Shown piece by piece: positions 43,659 through 54,200 of a DNA stretch of 64,000 nucleotides; the stretch's first letter is position 1; each line of letters begins with the position of its first letter. The notes below the pieces were generated by a model. That model made no database searches. It had not been told where the DNA came from and saw nothing but the letters and a program-made list of their open reading frames with translations. Made by a program: the position numbers and the translations under genes. Location: positions 97,413 through 161,412 of the forward strand of contig JARLGW010000008.1 of assembly GCA_031292565.1 (NCBI GenBank), written 5' to 3'. The stretch comes from Paludibacteraceae bacterium (GTDB lineage Bacteria; Bacteroidota; Bacteroidia; Bacteroidales; Paludibacteraceae).

Positions 43659-44720
43659 ATGCCCAACCAACAAGTAATCATTTGCCATAATTTCATTGCC
43701 GACTTAGAAAATGCCATCGGCGATCAACCGAAAGACAGCATTTATATATTAACCGATTCTCACACACAAACGCTATGCTTGCACTTACTTTCTGGAAACA
43801 AAAAGTGCGCGAATGCACGTGTTTTCAATATACAACCAGGGGATTCGCACAAAAATATAGAAACATTAGCGTCAGTTTGGCAATTTTTGTGTGATAATGG
43901 GGCTACACGAAAATCGCTACTGATAAATTTGGGTGGAGGCATGGTAACCGACCTTGGAGGCTTTGCTGCATCCACCTTTAAACGGGGCATGCGGTATATT
44001 AATATTCCCACCACCCTGCTAGGTGCGGTGGATGCTGCGGTGGGTGGAAAAACGGGTATCAACTTCAACGGACTGAAAAACGAAGTGGGTGTGATAAACC
44101 CGGCCGAAACGGTACTTATAGAAACATCGTTCTTTGAAACACTGGATCACGAGAACCTCGTATCCGGGATGGCCGAAATTCTTAAACACGCGTTGATATA
44201 CAGCCGGGAAGAATGGGCAAAAGTGTCGGCTTTCGATATGGAAAAATTTGATCTAAAGCAATTTAAGCCAATACTGGCAGCATCTATCGCCATAAAAGAA
44301 GGCATTGTGGAAGAAGACCCTCGCGAGCAAGGCATACGCAAAGCGTTGAATTTCGGGCACACGGTAGGGCATGCTTTTGAAAGCATCTCGTATGAAAAAG
44401 GTATGCCAGCACTACACGGGTATGCCGTGGCGTGGGGTATGATTTGCGAATTGTACCTATCGCACAAATTGCTTGGTTTCCCCAAGGACATTCTAATTCA
44501 AGCAGTGTCTATAATTAAAGATACTTACGGTGCACTGGCCATTTCGTGCAAAGATTACGATCGGCTTTTTGAACTGATGACACACGATAAAAAGAACGAC
44601 TCGAAAGAAATTAATTTCACGTTACTTGGCAACATTGGTGATATTAGAATTAATCAAAACGCTTCACAGAAACTTATTTTTGAAAGTTTGGATTTTTATT
44701 GTGATAGCGTCGGACTATAA
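43659..44720 (+). CDS. aroB: 3-dehydroquinate synthase
   Basis: 353 residues from the ATG at 43659. NAD- and metal-site motifs are present: NLGGGMVTDLGGFAASTFKRG near residue 90, PTTLLGAVDAAVGGKTGINF, and the zinc ligands in GMAEILKHALI and NFGHTVGHAFE. It catalyses the second step of the shikimate pathway. It is followed by dapB with its own promoter element. Confidence 0.96.
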   Translation: MPNQQVIICHNFIADLENAIGDQPKDSIYILTDSHTQTLCLHLLSGNKKCANARVFNIQPGDSHKNIETLASVWQFLCDNGATRKSLLINLGGGMVTDLGGFAASTFKRGMRYINIPTTLLGAVDAAVGGKTGINFNGLKNEVGVINPAETVLIETSFFETLDHENLVSGMAEILKHALIYSREEWAKVSAFDMEKFDLKQFKPILAASIAIKEGIVEEDPREQGIRKALNFGHTVGHAFESISYEKGMPALHGYAVAWGMICELYLSHKLLGFPKDILIQAVSIIKDTYGALAISCKDYDRLFELMTHDKKNDSKEINFTLLGNIGDIRINQNASQKLIFESLDFYCDSVGL

Positions 44721-44757
44721 AATACAAGGCAACAGAAAGATTTTCACTGAAACATCT

Positions 44758-44765
44758 TATCTTTG
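44758..44765 (+). promoter_or_regulatory. -7 promoter element for dapB and following genes
   Basis: TATCTTTG overlaps an in-frame TTG at 44763, excluding that codon and supporting the ATG at 44793. A TTTTC at 44741 may be a weak -33 element. Confidence 0.5.
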
Positions 44766-44792
44766 CCACTTAAAAACAGGAAATTTACAAAG

Positions 44793-45509
44793 ATGAAAAT
44801 TGCATTAATCGGTTATGGTAAAATGGGGCAAACCATTGAAAAAATTGCCCGAAGCAGAGGACATGAAATCGTTTCAATTATTGACATAAACAACTATCAG
44901 GATTTTGATTCGGAAGCATTCAAAAGTGCGGATGTAGCCATTGAATTTACCCGCCCTGAAAGTGCTATAGGCAACCTGCGTAAATGTTTTGCAGCTAAAG
45001 TTCCCGTGGTATGTGGTACCACCGGCTGGGTATCGGAAATTGAAGCCATTAAAAAAGAAATGGCACAAGCGGACAGCACCTTGTTTTGGACATCCAATTT
45101 CAGCATCGGAGTGAACATATTTGCTGCTGTAAACAGCTATTTGGCCAATATTATGAATGGCTTTAACGATTATAATGTTTCCATGACGGAAACACACCAT
45201 ATCCACAAACTGGATGCTCCAAGCGGAACAGCCATCACCTTGGCCGAAGGCATTTTGGAAAAAATAGAGCGAAAAACTCAATGGGTGAACGAACAGGAAA
45301 CCCAACCATCAGACATTGCCATCAAAGCCATTCGCGAAGGAGAGGTGCCTGGCACACACACTATCACATACGACAGCGATGTGGACACCATCACCATTAC
45401 CCACGAAGCCAAGAACCGCCAAGGGCTTGCCTTAGGAGCCGTGATTGCAGCCGAATTCACTGCCGGAAAGAAAGGTTTTTTTAGCATGAAAGATCTATTC
45501 AAGTTTTAA
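44793..45509 (+). CDS. dapB: 4-hydroxy-tetrahydrodipicolinate reductase
   Basis: 238 residues. A dinucleotide-binding start (MKIALIGYGKMGQTIE) is followed by VVCGTTGW, TSNFSIGVNIF and the catalytic motif ETHHIHKLDAPSGTA, which holds the catalytic His and Lys. It makes tetrahydrodipicolinate for lysine and meso-diaminopimelate synthesis, so it supplies peptidoglycan. lepB follows after 17 bases. Confidence 0.97.
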   Translation: MKIALIGYGKMGQTIEKIARSRGHEIVSIIDINNYQDFDSEAFKSADVAIEFTRPESAIGNLRKCFAAKVPVVCGTTGWVSEIEAIKKEMAQADSTLFWTSNFSIGVNIFAAVNSYLANIMNGFNDYNVSMTETHHIHKLDAPSGTAITLAEGILEKIERKTQWVNEQETQPSDIAIKAIREGEVPGTHTITYDSDVDTITITHEAKNRQGLALGAVIAAEFTAGKKGFFSMKDLFKF

Positions 45510-45526
45510 TTAATCAACTAATAAAC

Positions 45527-46975
45527 ATGGACAAATTAAAGGCACCTCGTAAACAATGGATAAAATTTTCCATTGCAGGGTTTATCCTAATTCTTTTCAC
45601 TATTTGGTTAGGCAATTTCTGGGTTCTTTTTCTGTTGCCTTTTCTTTTCGACATTTACGTCACCAAATTTATTCCCTGGTCGTGGTGGAAAAACATTAAA
45701 AACCCTCAAATCCGTAAAATATTTGAATGGGCTGATGCCATTCTGTTTGCCTTGGTAGCCGTTTATTTTATTAATTTGTATTTGTTTCAAAACTACAAGA
45801 TACCATCCAGCTCGTTGGAAAAAACGCTGCTGGTTGGCGACCACTTATTTGTAAGCAAAGTGGCTTATGGCCCCCGCACACCTAACACGCCGTTTGCATT
45901 CCCGTTGGTACAGCATACATTCCCGATGCTGAACTGCAAATCATACCTCGACATTCAATGGAAATCGCACCGATTAGCCGGATTTGGCCAGGTGCAACGA
46001 AATGACATCGTGGTGTTTAACTTCCCTGCCGGAGATACCGTTTGTACTGGAAGACAGGAAGTTGATTACGACGGGCTTTGCTACGAGGCCGGCTTGAGTA
46101 AGCTAAAGAACAATCAGGTAAATATAGATTCGCTTCGCTCTAAAGGTGTTGATGTAAGAACGCTATGTTTCAAAATAGGACGACAAATTGTGCAGAACGA
46201 CCGTGCAACCTATGGTAGAATCGTATATCGCCCGGTTGACCGACGAGAAAATTATGTGAAACGTTGTATTGCTACTGCAGGTGACGTGTTGGAAGTAAGA
46301 AACAGGGAAATATATATTAACGGTAAAAAGCAAGAACGCCAACCCGGTGTGCAACATTACTGCGAAATTATTTCCACTCAACCTCTTACGCAGGAAATTT
46401 ATGATAACCTGGAAATAAGTAACGAAAATTCGGGGCATGCCCTGCTTGGCAACAACCAAAGCGGAAGCTTCGTGTACGTGTTGCCTTTGACACTTCAAAA
46501 TCAAACCGATTTGCGCAAAGTGCCTTTCGTGAAATCAGTAACAGAAAAGAATGTAAGCGAACTAATTTCGAGCGAACAAACTACCTTCCCTGCCGGATAT
46601 AACACCAAATGGACAGTGGATAATTACGGGCCTCTTTGGATTCCTAAAGCAGGCAAAACAATTGCCTTAACGGTGAAGACATTGCCTTTGTACGAACGGG
46701 CTATCCGCAATTACGAAAAGAATAAGCTAGAAGTAAAAAATGGAAAAATATACATAAACGGAAAAGAAACAAACCATTACACCTTCAAGATGGATTACTT
46801 CTGGATGATGGGTGACAACCGTCATAACTCCGCCGACTCCCGTATATGGGGCTACGTGCCGGAGGATCATATTGTAGGTAAACCGTTGTTTGTATGGTTA
46901 TCATTGAGCCCTGATAAAAGTTTATTCGGCGGAGGTATTCGTTGGAACCGATTCTTTAAGTATGCAGGAAAATAA
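45527..46975 (+). CDS. lepB: Signal peptidase I
   Basis: 482 residues. Two N-terminal membrane segments (about 15-45 and 70-85) precede box B with the catalytic Ser (YKIPSSSLEKTLLVGDHLFV), box D with the catalytic Lys (YVKRCIATAGDVLEV) and box E (MMGDNRHNSADSRIWGYVPEDHIVG). It is longer than the Escherichia coli enzyme because of a large insert between boxes D and E (about 265-420), common in Bacteroidota. It cleaves signal peptides of exported proteins. The wbqC gene overlaps its end by 14 bases. Confidence 0.95.
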   Translation: MDKLKAPRKQWIKFSIAGFILILFTIWLGNFWVLFLLPFLFDIYVTKFIPWSWWKNIKNPQIRKIFEWADAILFALVAVYFINLYLFQNYKIPSSSLEKTLLVGDHLFVSKVAYGPRTPNTPFAFPLVQHTFPMLNCKSYLDIQWKSHRLAGFGQVQRNDIVVFNFPAGDTVCTGRQEVDYDGLCYEAGLSKLKNNQVNIDSLRSKGVDVRTLCFKIGRQIVQNDRATYGRIVYRPVDRRENYVKRCIATAGDVLEVRNREIYINGKKQERQPGVQHYCEIISTQPLTQEIYDNLEISNENSGHALLGNNQSGSFVYVLPLTLQNQTDLRKVPFVKSVTEKNVSELISSEQTTFPAGYNTKWTVDNYGPLWIPKAGKTIALTVKTLPLYERAIRNYEKNKLEVKNGKIYINGKETNHYTFKMDYFWMMGDNRHNSADSRIWGYVPEDHIVGKPLFVWLSLSPDKSLFGGGIRWNRFFKYAGK

Positions 46976-47669
46976 CCCGATAGAAAATAAGAAAGAACAA
47001 ATAGCAGGAGAGATAGCCGACACGGTATATCTCTCTTCTGCTTATTTAGCCCCGGTGCAATACTACAGCAAGCTAATGCACTACAAGCAGGTGTACCTGG
47101 AAGCGCACTGCAACTACGTGAAGCAAACCTACCGCACCCGGTGCGACATTGCCGGCGCAAACAGCACACTTACGCTCTCCATCCCCGTGGATAAAGGTGA
47201 TATGATTAAATGCCCCACAAAGGGCATTAAAATATCATACGACACGGATTGGCAACGCTTGCACTGGAAATCAATAGAATCGGCCTACCGCACTTCTCCT
47301 TTTTTTGATTATTATGAAGATGATTTTCGTCCTTTCTATGAAAAAAAATGGAATTTTCTTTTCGACTTTAATATTGAAATTCAAGAACTGATATTATCTT
47401 TGTTAAGTATTGACATAAAAATACAACAAACACACACCTATAAAAAAGATTTCGCGTCCAACGAGTTGGATTTGAGAGAAATTATTCACCCTAAGAAAAG
47501 TATTAACGCAGACCAACAGTTTGAAGTAATACCTTATTATCAAGTTTTTCAGGAAAAGCTTGGGTTTTTACCAAACCTGAGCATTATTGATTTACTTTTT
47601 AATATGGGCAACGAAGCCCGGTTAGTATTACGAAACAGTTGGCAACCTTCATCTAACATTATAATTTAA
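46962..47669 (+). CDS. WbqC family protein
   Basis: 235 residues. The WbqC signature is visible: YLSSAYLAPVQYYSKLMHYKQVYLEAHCNYVKQTYRTRC near residues 22-60, then LSIPVDKG and a C-terminal HPKKSINADQQFEVIPYYQVF with EKLGFLPNLSIIDLLFNMG. The family has a DUF/WbqC fold with unproven function, found in polysaccharide loci and next to lepB in Bacteroidota. It is translationally coupled to lepB. Confidence 0.87.
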   Translation: MQENNPIENKKEQIAGEIADTVYLSSAYLAPVQYYSKLMHYKQVYLEAHCNYVKQTYRTRCDIAGANSTLTLSIPVDKGDMIKCPTKGIKISYDTDWQRLHWKSIESAYRTSPFFDYYEDDFRPFYEKKWNFLFDFNIEIQELILSLLSIDIKIQQTHTYKKDFASNELDLREIIHPKKSINADQQFEVIPYYQVFQEKLGFLPNLSIIDLLFNMGNEARLVLRNSWQPSSNIII

Positions 47670-47675
47670 AAAATT

Positions 47676-49901
47676 ATGAAGCGTACTGTAATAAGAATGA
47701 TTCTTATCTTTCCCTTTATGCTTATGTTTTTTCAAGCACAAGGACAGGTAGGAGCAATCAAAACGAAACATGTTGTAGGTAAGCAAGGAATAAGAATAAG
47801 CATGCCTTCTTTCAACAAGAAAGAATTACTTAAAGAGGACAGCATAAATGAGCAATATAAAGAAGGCGGCATGCGCTTTGCCCAAAAATTCACAGTTGAC
47901 CTAACGCCTGACAATTCGGGCGAATCGGTTTATGCCGCCGATGGCTCCCGCACATGGAAGGTAAATATTGTTTCGGACAGTGCCTACTCCATAAATATAT
48001 TGTTCACCAAATTTCATTTAGTAGCAGGCGATACGGTGTATGTGTACAACGTGCAAAAAACCAGAGCATACGGGCCGTTAACGGAAAAAGACAATCTCAA
48101 ATCAGGGCAAATGCCTATCCCTCCTATTGATGGCGATTCTATCATCGTGGAGTTCCGCCAGTCGGCCACCACATCCAATTTAAGAAGTTTGCAAATAGGA
48201 GAAGTGAATCACGACTATCGTGGATTTAGAGCTTTACCCCAACAAATAGGTATAACGGCTGACTCTTGTAGCCAACACGCGTCGTGTGTAACATCGGTTT
48301 CTACCGTCAAACAAAGTGTATGTTTACTCATCATCGATGGTAGTACATTATGCTCGGGCACCTTGGTAAACAACACCGCCCAAAACGGCAAACCGTATCT
48401 GCTCACCGCCTCGCACTGCTTCGGCGAAAACACAACCTATACCGCAGCTAAATCATTGGCACCAAGCGTTATTGCATTTCTCAACTACGAGGCACCTAAT
48501 TGCACCCCGACGGTGAGAGGTTCCATCGAATTTTATGTGGCCGGATCAACGCTTAGAGCCCTTGCCGGGGATATTGATTTCGCTTTGCTGGAACTTTCAT
48601 CAACCCCTCCGGTAGATGCCCGGCCTTATTATGCCGGATGGAATATCAGCACAAGCCCTACTCCCCCATTTAGGGGAATCCATCAACCTTACGGAACCGT
48701 AAAAAGAGTGGCTACAGAGAATGATAATATCACAACCGCATCTTATGGCAGCTACATTTTATCCGACAGCCACTGGAGAGTAGCTAAATGGGATATTGGC
48801 ACAACAGATGCAGGTTCATCCGGTTCAGGTCTTTTTGATTCCTCTTTAAAACTGGTAGGAGCTCTCACGGGTGGAAATTCGGTATGCAGCAACCCTATAA
48901 ACGATTATTATTACCGACTAAATAAAGCTTGGACTTATTACAGCAGCGATTCCACCAAACAACTTAAGGTATGGCTTGACCCTACGGCTTCGGGTGTAAC
49001 TTCATTAAACGGGTTGAACCCTTACGGAAAAGATTCGGCTGTCAGGGTAAGCAATTTTACGCTATCGGATACACCTAAAAAAGCTTATCTATCCTCCGGT
49101 TCAGGTTTAATAGCAGGACAAAATTCCTTAAAATCTACTAATTACGCTGAAAAATTTACACTTTCAAAAGAAGCCTATTTATATGGTGTGTATCTCATGC
49201 CTAGTATAGCCAGCTCAACCAGCGTGGGCAATCTCACGCTATCGGTTTATGCCAGCGTGAATGATACCGTTCCCGAATCTGCCTATTTATTAAGCTATAC
49301 AAATGTAAGTCTAAGTGCCTTGAGCTGGAACAGTACAAGCAGTTCTTTTTCTCCTTCAACAAAAACTATATTCACTAATAATGAAAACTATGTACGGTTT
49401 AGCACCCCAATTGCTGTAGGAAAAAAATTCTTTATCAGTTACAATGTATCCTATTCAACCGACTCTTTTGCCATATTTACTGCTGCCGGCAGAACAAGTG
49501 GAGGAACAGCCTATGTGAAAAAAGAAAATGGCGAATGGGTTTCGATGTATAATTTTGCCGGGTTACATACCTCCTTGTGGATTGACCCGGTTATTCGTTA
49601 CGACACCACCGCAAAGGTTATTACCGATTCATCGTTAATCCGACGCTCGGAGAGTACTGTTGTTTACCCCAACCCGGCCAAAGACATTATTTACGTAATG
49701 ACAAGAGATAACGTGGAAGGAACGGGTACATGTACCGTAAGACTTTACAATTTCACGGGTCAACTCATCTCTACAACAGAAGGAAATATTGTATATCAAC
49801 CAATTTCCATAGATCTACATGGAGTTAACTCAGGAGTATATTTCTTGCGGATTATATACCCTGACAAATCAGAAACACACAAAATAATCGTCAATAAATA
49901 G
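47676..49901 (+). CDS. Secreted trypsin-like serine protease with type IX secretion C-terminal domain
   Basis: 741 residues. A signal peptide (about 1-23) is followed by a propeptide-like region to about 195 and a trypsin-like domain with triad candidates His247 (YLLTASHCFG), Asp301 (GDIDFALLELS) and Ser382 (AGSSGSGLF). A beta-sandwich region (about 450-640) precedes the Por secretion sorting domain (about 660-741, VYPNPAKDIIYV, GVYFLRIIYPD and HKIIVNK). It should cross the outer membrane by the type IX route and be released or attached to the surface. The best-known relatives are lysyl-endopeptidase-like. It begins 6 bases after wbqC. Confidence 0.9.
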   Translation: MKRTVIRMILIFPFMLMFFQAQGQVGAIKTKHVVGKQGIRISMPSFNKKELLKEDSINEQYKEGGMRFAQKFTVDLTPDNSGESVYAADGSRTWKVNIVSDSAYSINILFTKFHLVAGDTVYVYNVQKTRAYGPLTEKDNLKSGQMPIPPIDGDSIIVEFRQSATTSNLRSLQIGEVNHDYRGFRALPQQIGITADSCSQHASCVTSVSTVKQSVCLLIIDGSTLCSGTLVNNTAQNGKPYLLTASHCFGENTTYTAAKSLAPSVIAFLNYEAPNCTPTVRGSIEFYVAGSTLRALAGDIDFALLELSSTPPVDARPYYAGWNISTSPTPPFRGIHQPYGTVKRVATENDNITTASYGSYILSDSHWRVAKWDIGTTDAGSSGSGLFDSSLKLVGALTGGNSVCSNPINDYYYRLNKAWTYYSSDSTKQLKVWLDPTASGVTSLNGLNPYGKDSAVRVSNFTLSDTPKKAYLSSGSGLIAGQNSLKSTNYAEKFTLSKEAYLYGVYLMPSIASSTSVGNLTLSVYASVNDTVPESAYLLSYTNVSLSALSWNSTSSSFSPSTKTIFTNNENYVRFSTPIAVGKKFFISYNVSYSTDSFAIFTAAGRTSGGTAYVKKENGEWVSMYNFAGLHTSLWIDPVIRYDTTAKVITDSSLIRRSESTVVYPNPAKDIIYVMTRDNVEGTGTCTVRLYNFTGQLISTTEGNIVYQPISIDLHGVNSGVYFLRIIYPDKSETHKIIVNK

Positions 49902-49962
49902 AAAGAGCATTTAAGCAGCCTAAAAAAGTGAGAATCATGGAATAATGTTGGCTCAATTTTAT

Positions 49963-49970
49963 TAATTTTG
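49963..49970 (+). promoter_or_regulatory. -7 promoter element for ilvE
   Basis: TAATTTTG ends on the G of an in-frame GTG (49970), which rules out that start and points to the ATG at 50000. Confidence 0.5.
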
Positions 49971-49999
49971 TGCAACAAATTGCTTATGCTTATTCAAAT

Positions 50000-51019
50000 A
50001 TGAAAGAAATTGACTGGTCTAACATTCCTTTTGGCTATATGCCAACAGATTTTAATGTTCGTTGCCATTACCGAGACGGTAAATGGGGCGAAATAGAAGC
50101 TACGAACTCCGATACTATTAACTTACACATGGCGGCCACGTGCCTGCACTACGGACAAGAAGCCTTTGAAGGATTAAAAGCTTTTAGAGGTAAAGATGGT
50201 AAAGTAAGAATTTTTCGTTTAGAAGAAAATGCCAAAAGGCTACAATCATCATGCGATGGTATTTTAATGGCAAAACTTCCGGTTGAAAAATTTGTTGAAG
50301 CAGTAAAAAAAGTTGTTAAACTAAACGAACGATTTATCCCTCCTTACGAAAGCGGTTCGTCACTTTACATCCGCCCATTGCTAATTGGTACAGGTGCACA
50401 AGTAGGCGTTAGCCCCTCCAAAGAATATTTATTCTTAATATTTGTCACTCCGGTAGGGCCTTACTTCAAAGGCGGATTCAAAACATCACCCGTGGTAATA
50501 TTACGCCAGTACGATAGAGCGGCTCCTCTTGGCACCGGAATATATAAAGTGGGTGGAAATTATGCTGCCAGCTTAGTTGCAGGTGAAAAAGCGCATGAAA
50601 TGGGCTATGCCGCCGTATTATATTTAGATGCAAAAGAAAAGAAATACATTGATGAATGTGGCCCTGCTAATTTTTTCGGCATTAAAAACAACACCTACAT
50701 CACACCGGAATCAACCTCTATACTACCATCCATCACGAACAACAGTTTGATAACGTTGGCAGAGGATATGGGATTGAAAATTGAACGCAGACAAATACCG
50801 GAAGACGAACTTTCTACATTAGAGGAAGCCGGACAATGTGGTACAGCTGCTGTGATAAGTCCTATTTCAAAGATTGATGATCTTGACGAAAACAAATCAT
50901 ACGTTATTGCAAAAGACGGTAAACCGGGGCCTGTTTGCACCAAACTTTATCATAAACTTAGAGCCATTCAATATGGCGACGAACCGGATAAATTCGGTTG
51001 GATTACTATTGTAGAATAA
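50000..51019 (+). CDS. ilvE: Branched-chain amino acid aminotransferase
   Basis: 339 residues from the ATG at 50000. The class IV aminotransferase fold is shown by LHYGQEAFEGLKAFRG, the pyridoxal-phosphate Lys in GTGIYKVGGNYAASLVAG, and the cofactor-binding YIDECGPANFFGIKNN followed by LPSITNNSLITLAED. It interconverts leucine, isoleucine and valine with their 2-oxo acids. A hairpin terminator follows. Confidence 0.96.
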   Translation: MKEIDWSNIPFGYMPTDFNVRCHYRDGKWGEIEATNSDTINLHMAATCLHYGQEAFEGLKAFRGKDGKVRIFRLEENAKRLQSSCDGILMAKLPVEKFVEAVKKVVKLNERFIPPYESGSSLYIRPLLIGTGAQVGVSPSKEYLFLIFVTPVGPYFKGGFKTSPVVILRQYDRAAPLGTGIYKVGGNYAASLVAGEKAHEMGYAAVLYLDAKEKKYIDECGPANFFGIKNNTYITPESTSILPSITNNSLITLAEDMGLKIERRQIPEDELSTLEEAGQCGTAAVISPISKIDDLDENKSYVIAKDGKPGPVCTKLYHKLRAIQYGDEPDKFGWITIVE

Positions 51020-51049
51020 CTACGTTTCTAAAAATAATATTTACTAAAC

Positions 51050-51077
51050 CCAAGGCAATTGCTTTGGGGTTTTTTGT
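51050..51077 (+). terminator. Terminator after ilvE
   Basis: AACCCAAGG (51047-51055) pairs imperfectly with TTTGGGGTT (51063-51071) around GCAATTGC-like sequence, followed by a T run. It lies about 30 bases after the stop. Confidence 0.6.
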
Positions 51078-51203
51078 GTAGAATAAAAAGGAGAGAAAGC
51101 ATCTCTAAAGAAATACTACACGTTGAGATGTAGATTCTCCAACGCATTTCTATTGACATGTGCCCTAGGCAAATAAATACTATTGAAAAACCTATAAAAA
51201 CAG

Positions 51204-51234
51204 AAGAGGCTGACAAATTATTTGTCAGCCTCTT
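51204..51234. terminator. Strong bidirectional terminator after secDF
   Basis: AAGAGGCTGACAAA (51204-51217) pairs perfectly with TTTGTCAGCCTCTT (51221-51234) around a 3-base loop. On the minus strand the stem is followed by a T-rich stretch, so it ends the secDF transcript. Confidence 0.88.
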
Positions 51235-51254
51235 TCTAATTTATTCTATTAAGA

Positions 51255-54200
51255 CTATTTTTTCTTCGTCACAACAACATCTTCATCACCTTTTGTGGTT
51301 CTCTTTTCTTTTTTCATCACTTCATAAGCAGTTGGAACGGCAATAAACAATGTAGAATATACACCGGTAACAGTACCCACTAACATCGCAAAGACAAATC
51401 CACGAATAGTTTCACCACCAAAAAGGAAGATAACTAACAACACCATAAATATGGTGAACGTTGTACTAAAAGTACGACTCAACGTGGAGTTGATAGAATC
51501 ATTCAATAAATGCAACGTTTCCCGTTTTGGGTATAGTCTGCGGTATTCTCTCACACGGTCAAAAATAACCACCGTGTCATTAATTGAGTATCCTATTACC
51601 GTAAGGATAGCCGCAATAAATGTTTGATCTATTTCCAACGAGAAGGGCATTATTTTATATAATAAGGAATAAACACCTATTACCACAAGGGCATCATGTG
51701 CCAACGAAGCAATACCTCCTAAAGCAAATGCAATATCTCTATATCGGATGAAGATATATAAACCAATACCAATAATAGAAATAAGTAATGCCCAAATAGC
51801 AGAGGTTTTAATATCATTAGCAACGGTAGGGCCTACTTTTTGCGAACTACGAATATTTGTTTTTATAAATTCTTCCATCGTAGCGTTTTTCTTTAATAGA
51901 GGCTTCAAACTCTTGTACAATTTACCTTCAATTTCAGTATCAATAGTAGATGCTGTGCTATTAATCTTATAGTTAGTAGAAATTCGCACCTGATTGGCAG
52001 ACCCAATAGTGATAACACTTATTGATTGTTTTCCGAAGTCTCCTTCCAACATTAATTTTACATTTTGAGTTTCAACAGGTTTGTCAAAACGGACAACGTA
52101 ATTTCGCCCACCACTAAAATCAATACCCTCATTTAATCCTTGTCCCGGAGTAAACAATGAAATTAAAGAAACCAAAATTATAGTTCCTGAAATTATATAT
52201 CCATATTTACGTTTACCAATAATGTTCAGGTTATTCTTTTGCAACCAGTTGCGTGAAAGTTTTGTATAAAACGTTTGTCCACTGGCTTGTTCGCGTTCGG
52301 ATATTTTTTCATGAATCAATCTTGATAAAATAAAGCCGGTCATGAAAGAAGCAACAATACCAATAATCAACGTGGTGGCAAATCCCTTGATAGGGCCAGT
52401 ACCAAATGTAAACAATATGATACCTGAAATTAACGTGGTAATGTGCGTATCAATAATAGCGGTAAATGCTCGCGAATAACCTTCGCTAATAGCCGTTCGC
52501 ATATTCTTACCTTCTTTGAGCTCCTCTCGAATTCGTTCATAAATAAGCACGTTGGTATCCACCGCCACACCTAAGGTTAACACGATACCCGCGATACCCG
52601 GAAGAGTAAGTACTGATTTGAACGAGGCTAATATACCCATCATCAAGAACACATTGATGAAAAGTGCAGTATCTGCAACTAATCCCGGAATCAAACCATA
52701 ATATAAGATCATATAAACCAAGATCAACACAAAGGCTATAGCAAAAGATATAAATCCACTTTGAATGGACTCTTGTCCTAACGAAGGCCCTACTACATCT
52801 TCCTGTACAATATGAACCGGAGCAGGCATACGTCCTGATTTCAACACGTTAGCCAAATCCTTTGCTTCTTCCACAGTGAAGTTTCCGGTAATTTCGGAAC
52901 GTCCTCCTGAAATCTTATCATTAACACGAGGTGCGGAATATACATACCCATCCAACACGATGGCAATAGAACGGCCTTTATTGTCTTCAGTTAATCTCGA
53001 CCAAATATTAGCCCCGTCGGTATTCATTTGCATCTCAACAGTAGCATAGGCTGAATGCTGACCAAAATCGGTAGAAGCATCTGTCACTACATCTCCTTGC
53101 AAAGGAGCTTTTCCATCTCGGTTTGTAACCTTAATGGCATATAACTGATAGTATTGTTCTTTTTCATCCAACGCTTTTACACCCCATTTAAAACATAAAT
53201 CGTGAGGCAAAGATGCTTTTACCTGAGGAAGGTTGAAATAATGATTAATTTTTGTTGTATCGGTATAATGAGCAACACCTACTATTGCTCCGGGTGCAAC
53301 TTGTCCGTTCTGTACATTCAATTGAAGGATGCTAAACAAAGGATTTTCTTTTTCCTGTTTTGCTTTGTCTTGTTTTGCATCTTTATTATTAGCAGTGGTT
53401 CCTGCTTTTTTTCCGCCACCCATTGCTGCAGCTAAACTATCAATAGCTGATTGTTTAGTGTTTTTTGAAGAGGCTGCAGCCGTAGAAGGATCTTTTGCGG
53501 TAGAATCTTTTGTTGTTTTATTTATGCTTGCTAACAGTTTATTGACAGATTCCAAATTTTGGGTAATTTCAGACAACTCATAGGTTTCCCAAAATTCAAG
53601 ATTTGCAGTACCTTGAAGCAATTTTCGTACACGTTTTGGTTCCTTAACACCCGGAAGCTCTACCAAAATACGTCCAGTATTTCCCAAGCGTTGAATGTTA
53701 GGTTGAACCACACCGAAACGGTCGATACGAGTACGCAGAATATTAAAAGAATTGGAAACAGAACCATCAATTTCGGTTCTCAACACTTTCATTACCTGTT
53801 CGTTGGTAGAATTCAAGGATATTTTGTCCTTTAACTCAAACGTACTAAATATGGTTGATAAACGCACGTTAGGGTCAATCTCCAAATAGGCTTGTTCAAA
53901 CAAAGTCAAGTAGTCTGCCTGACTATGAGCCTGTCGTTGTATTGCTACTTCTATAGCCTTATTAAAATTAGGCGATTTATTTTGATCGGACAACGATTTT
54001 ACAAGATCCGGAACGGATACTTCCAAAATAACGTTCATACCTCCTTTAAGGTCAAGGCCAAGATTAATTTCTTTTTCACGGCATTCCTTAAGAGTGTATC
54101 CCATCCAAACTTTTTGCGAAGAAATGGAATCTAAGTAAGTATAATACTTTGCATTGTTCCCTTTAGCATATTCTTCGGCGTTGCTCTCATAATGATTGGT

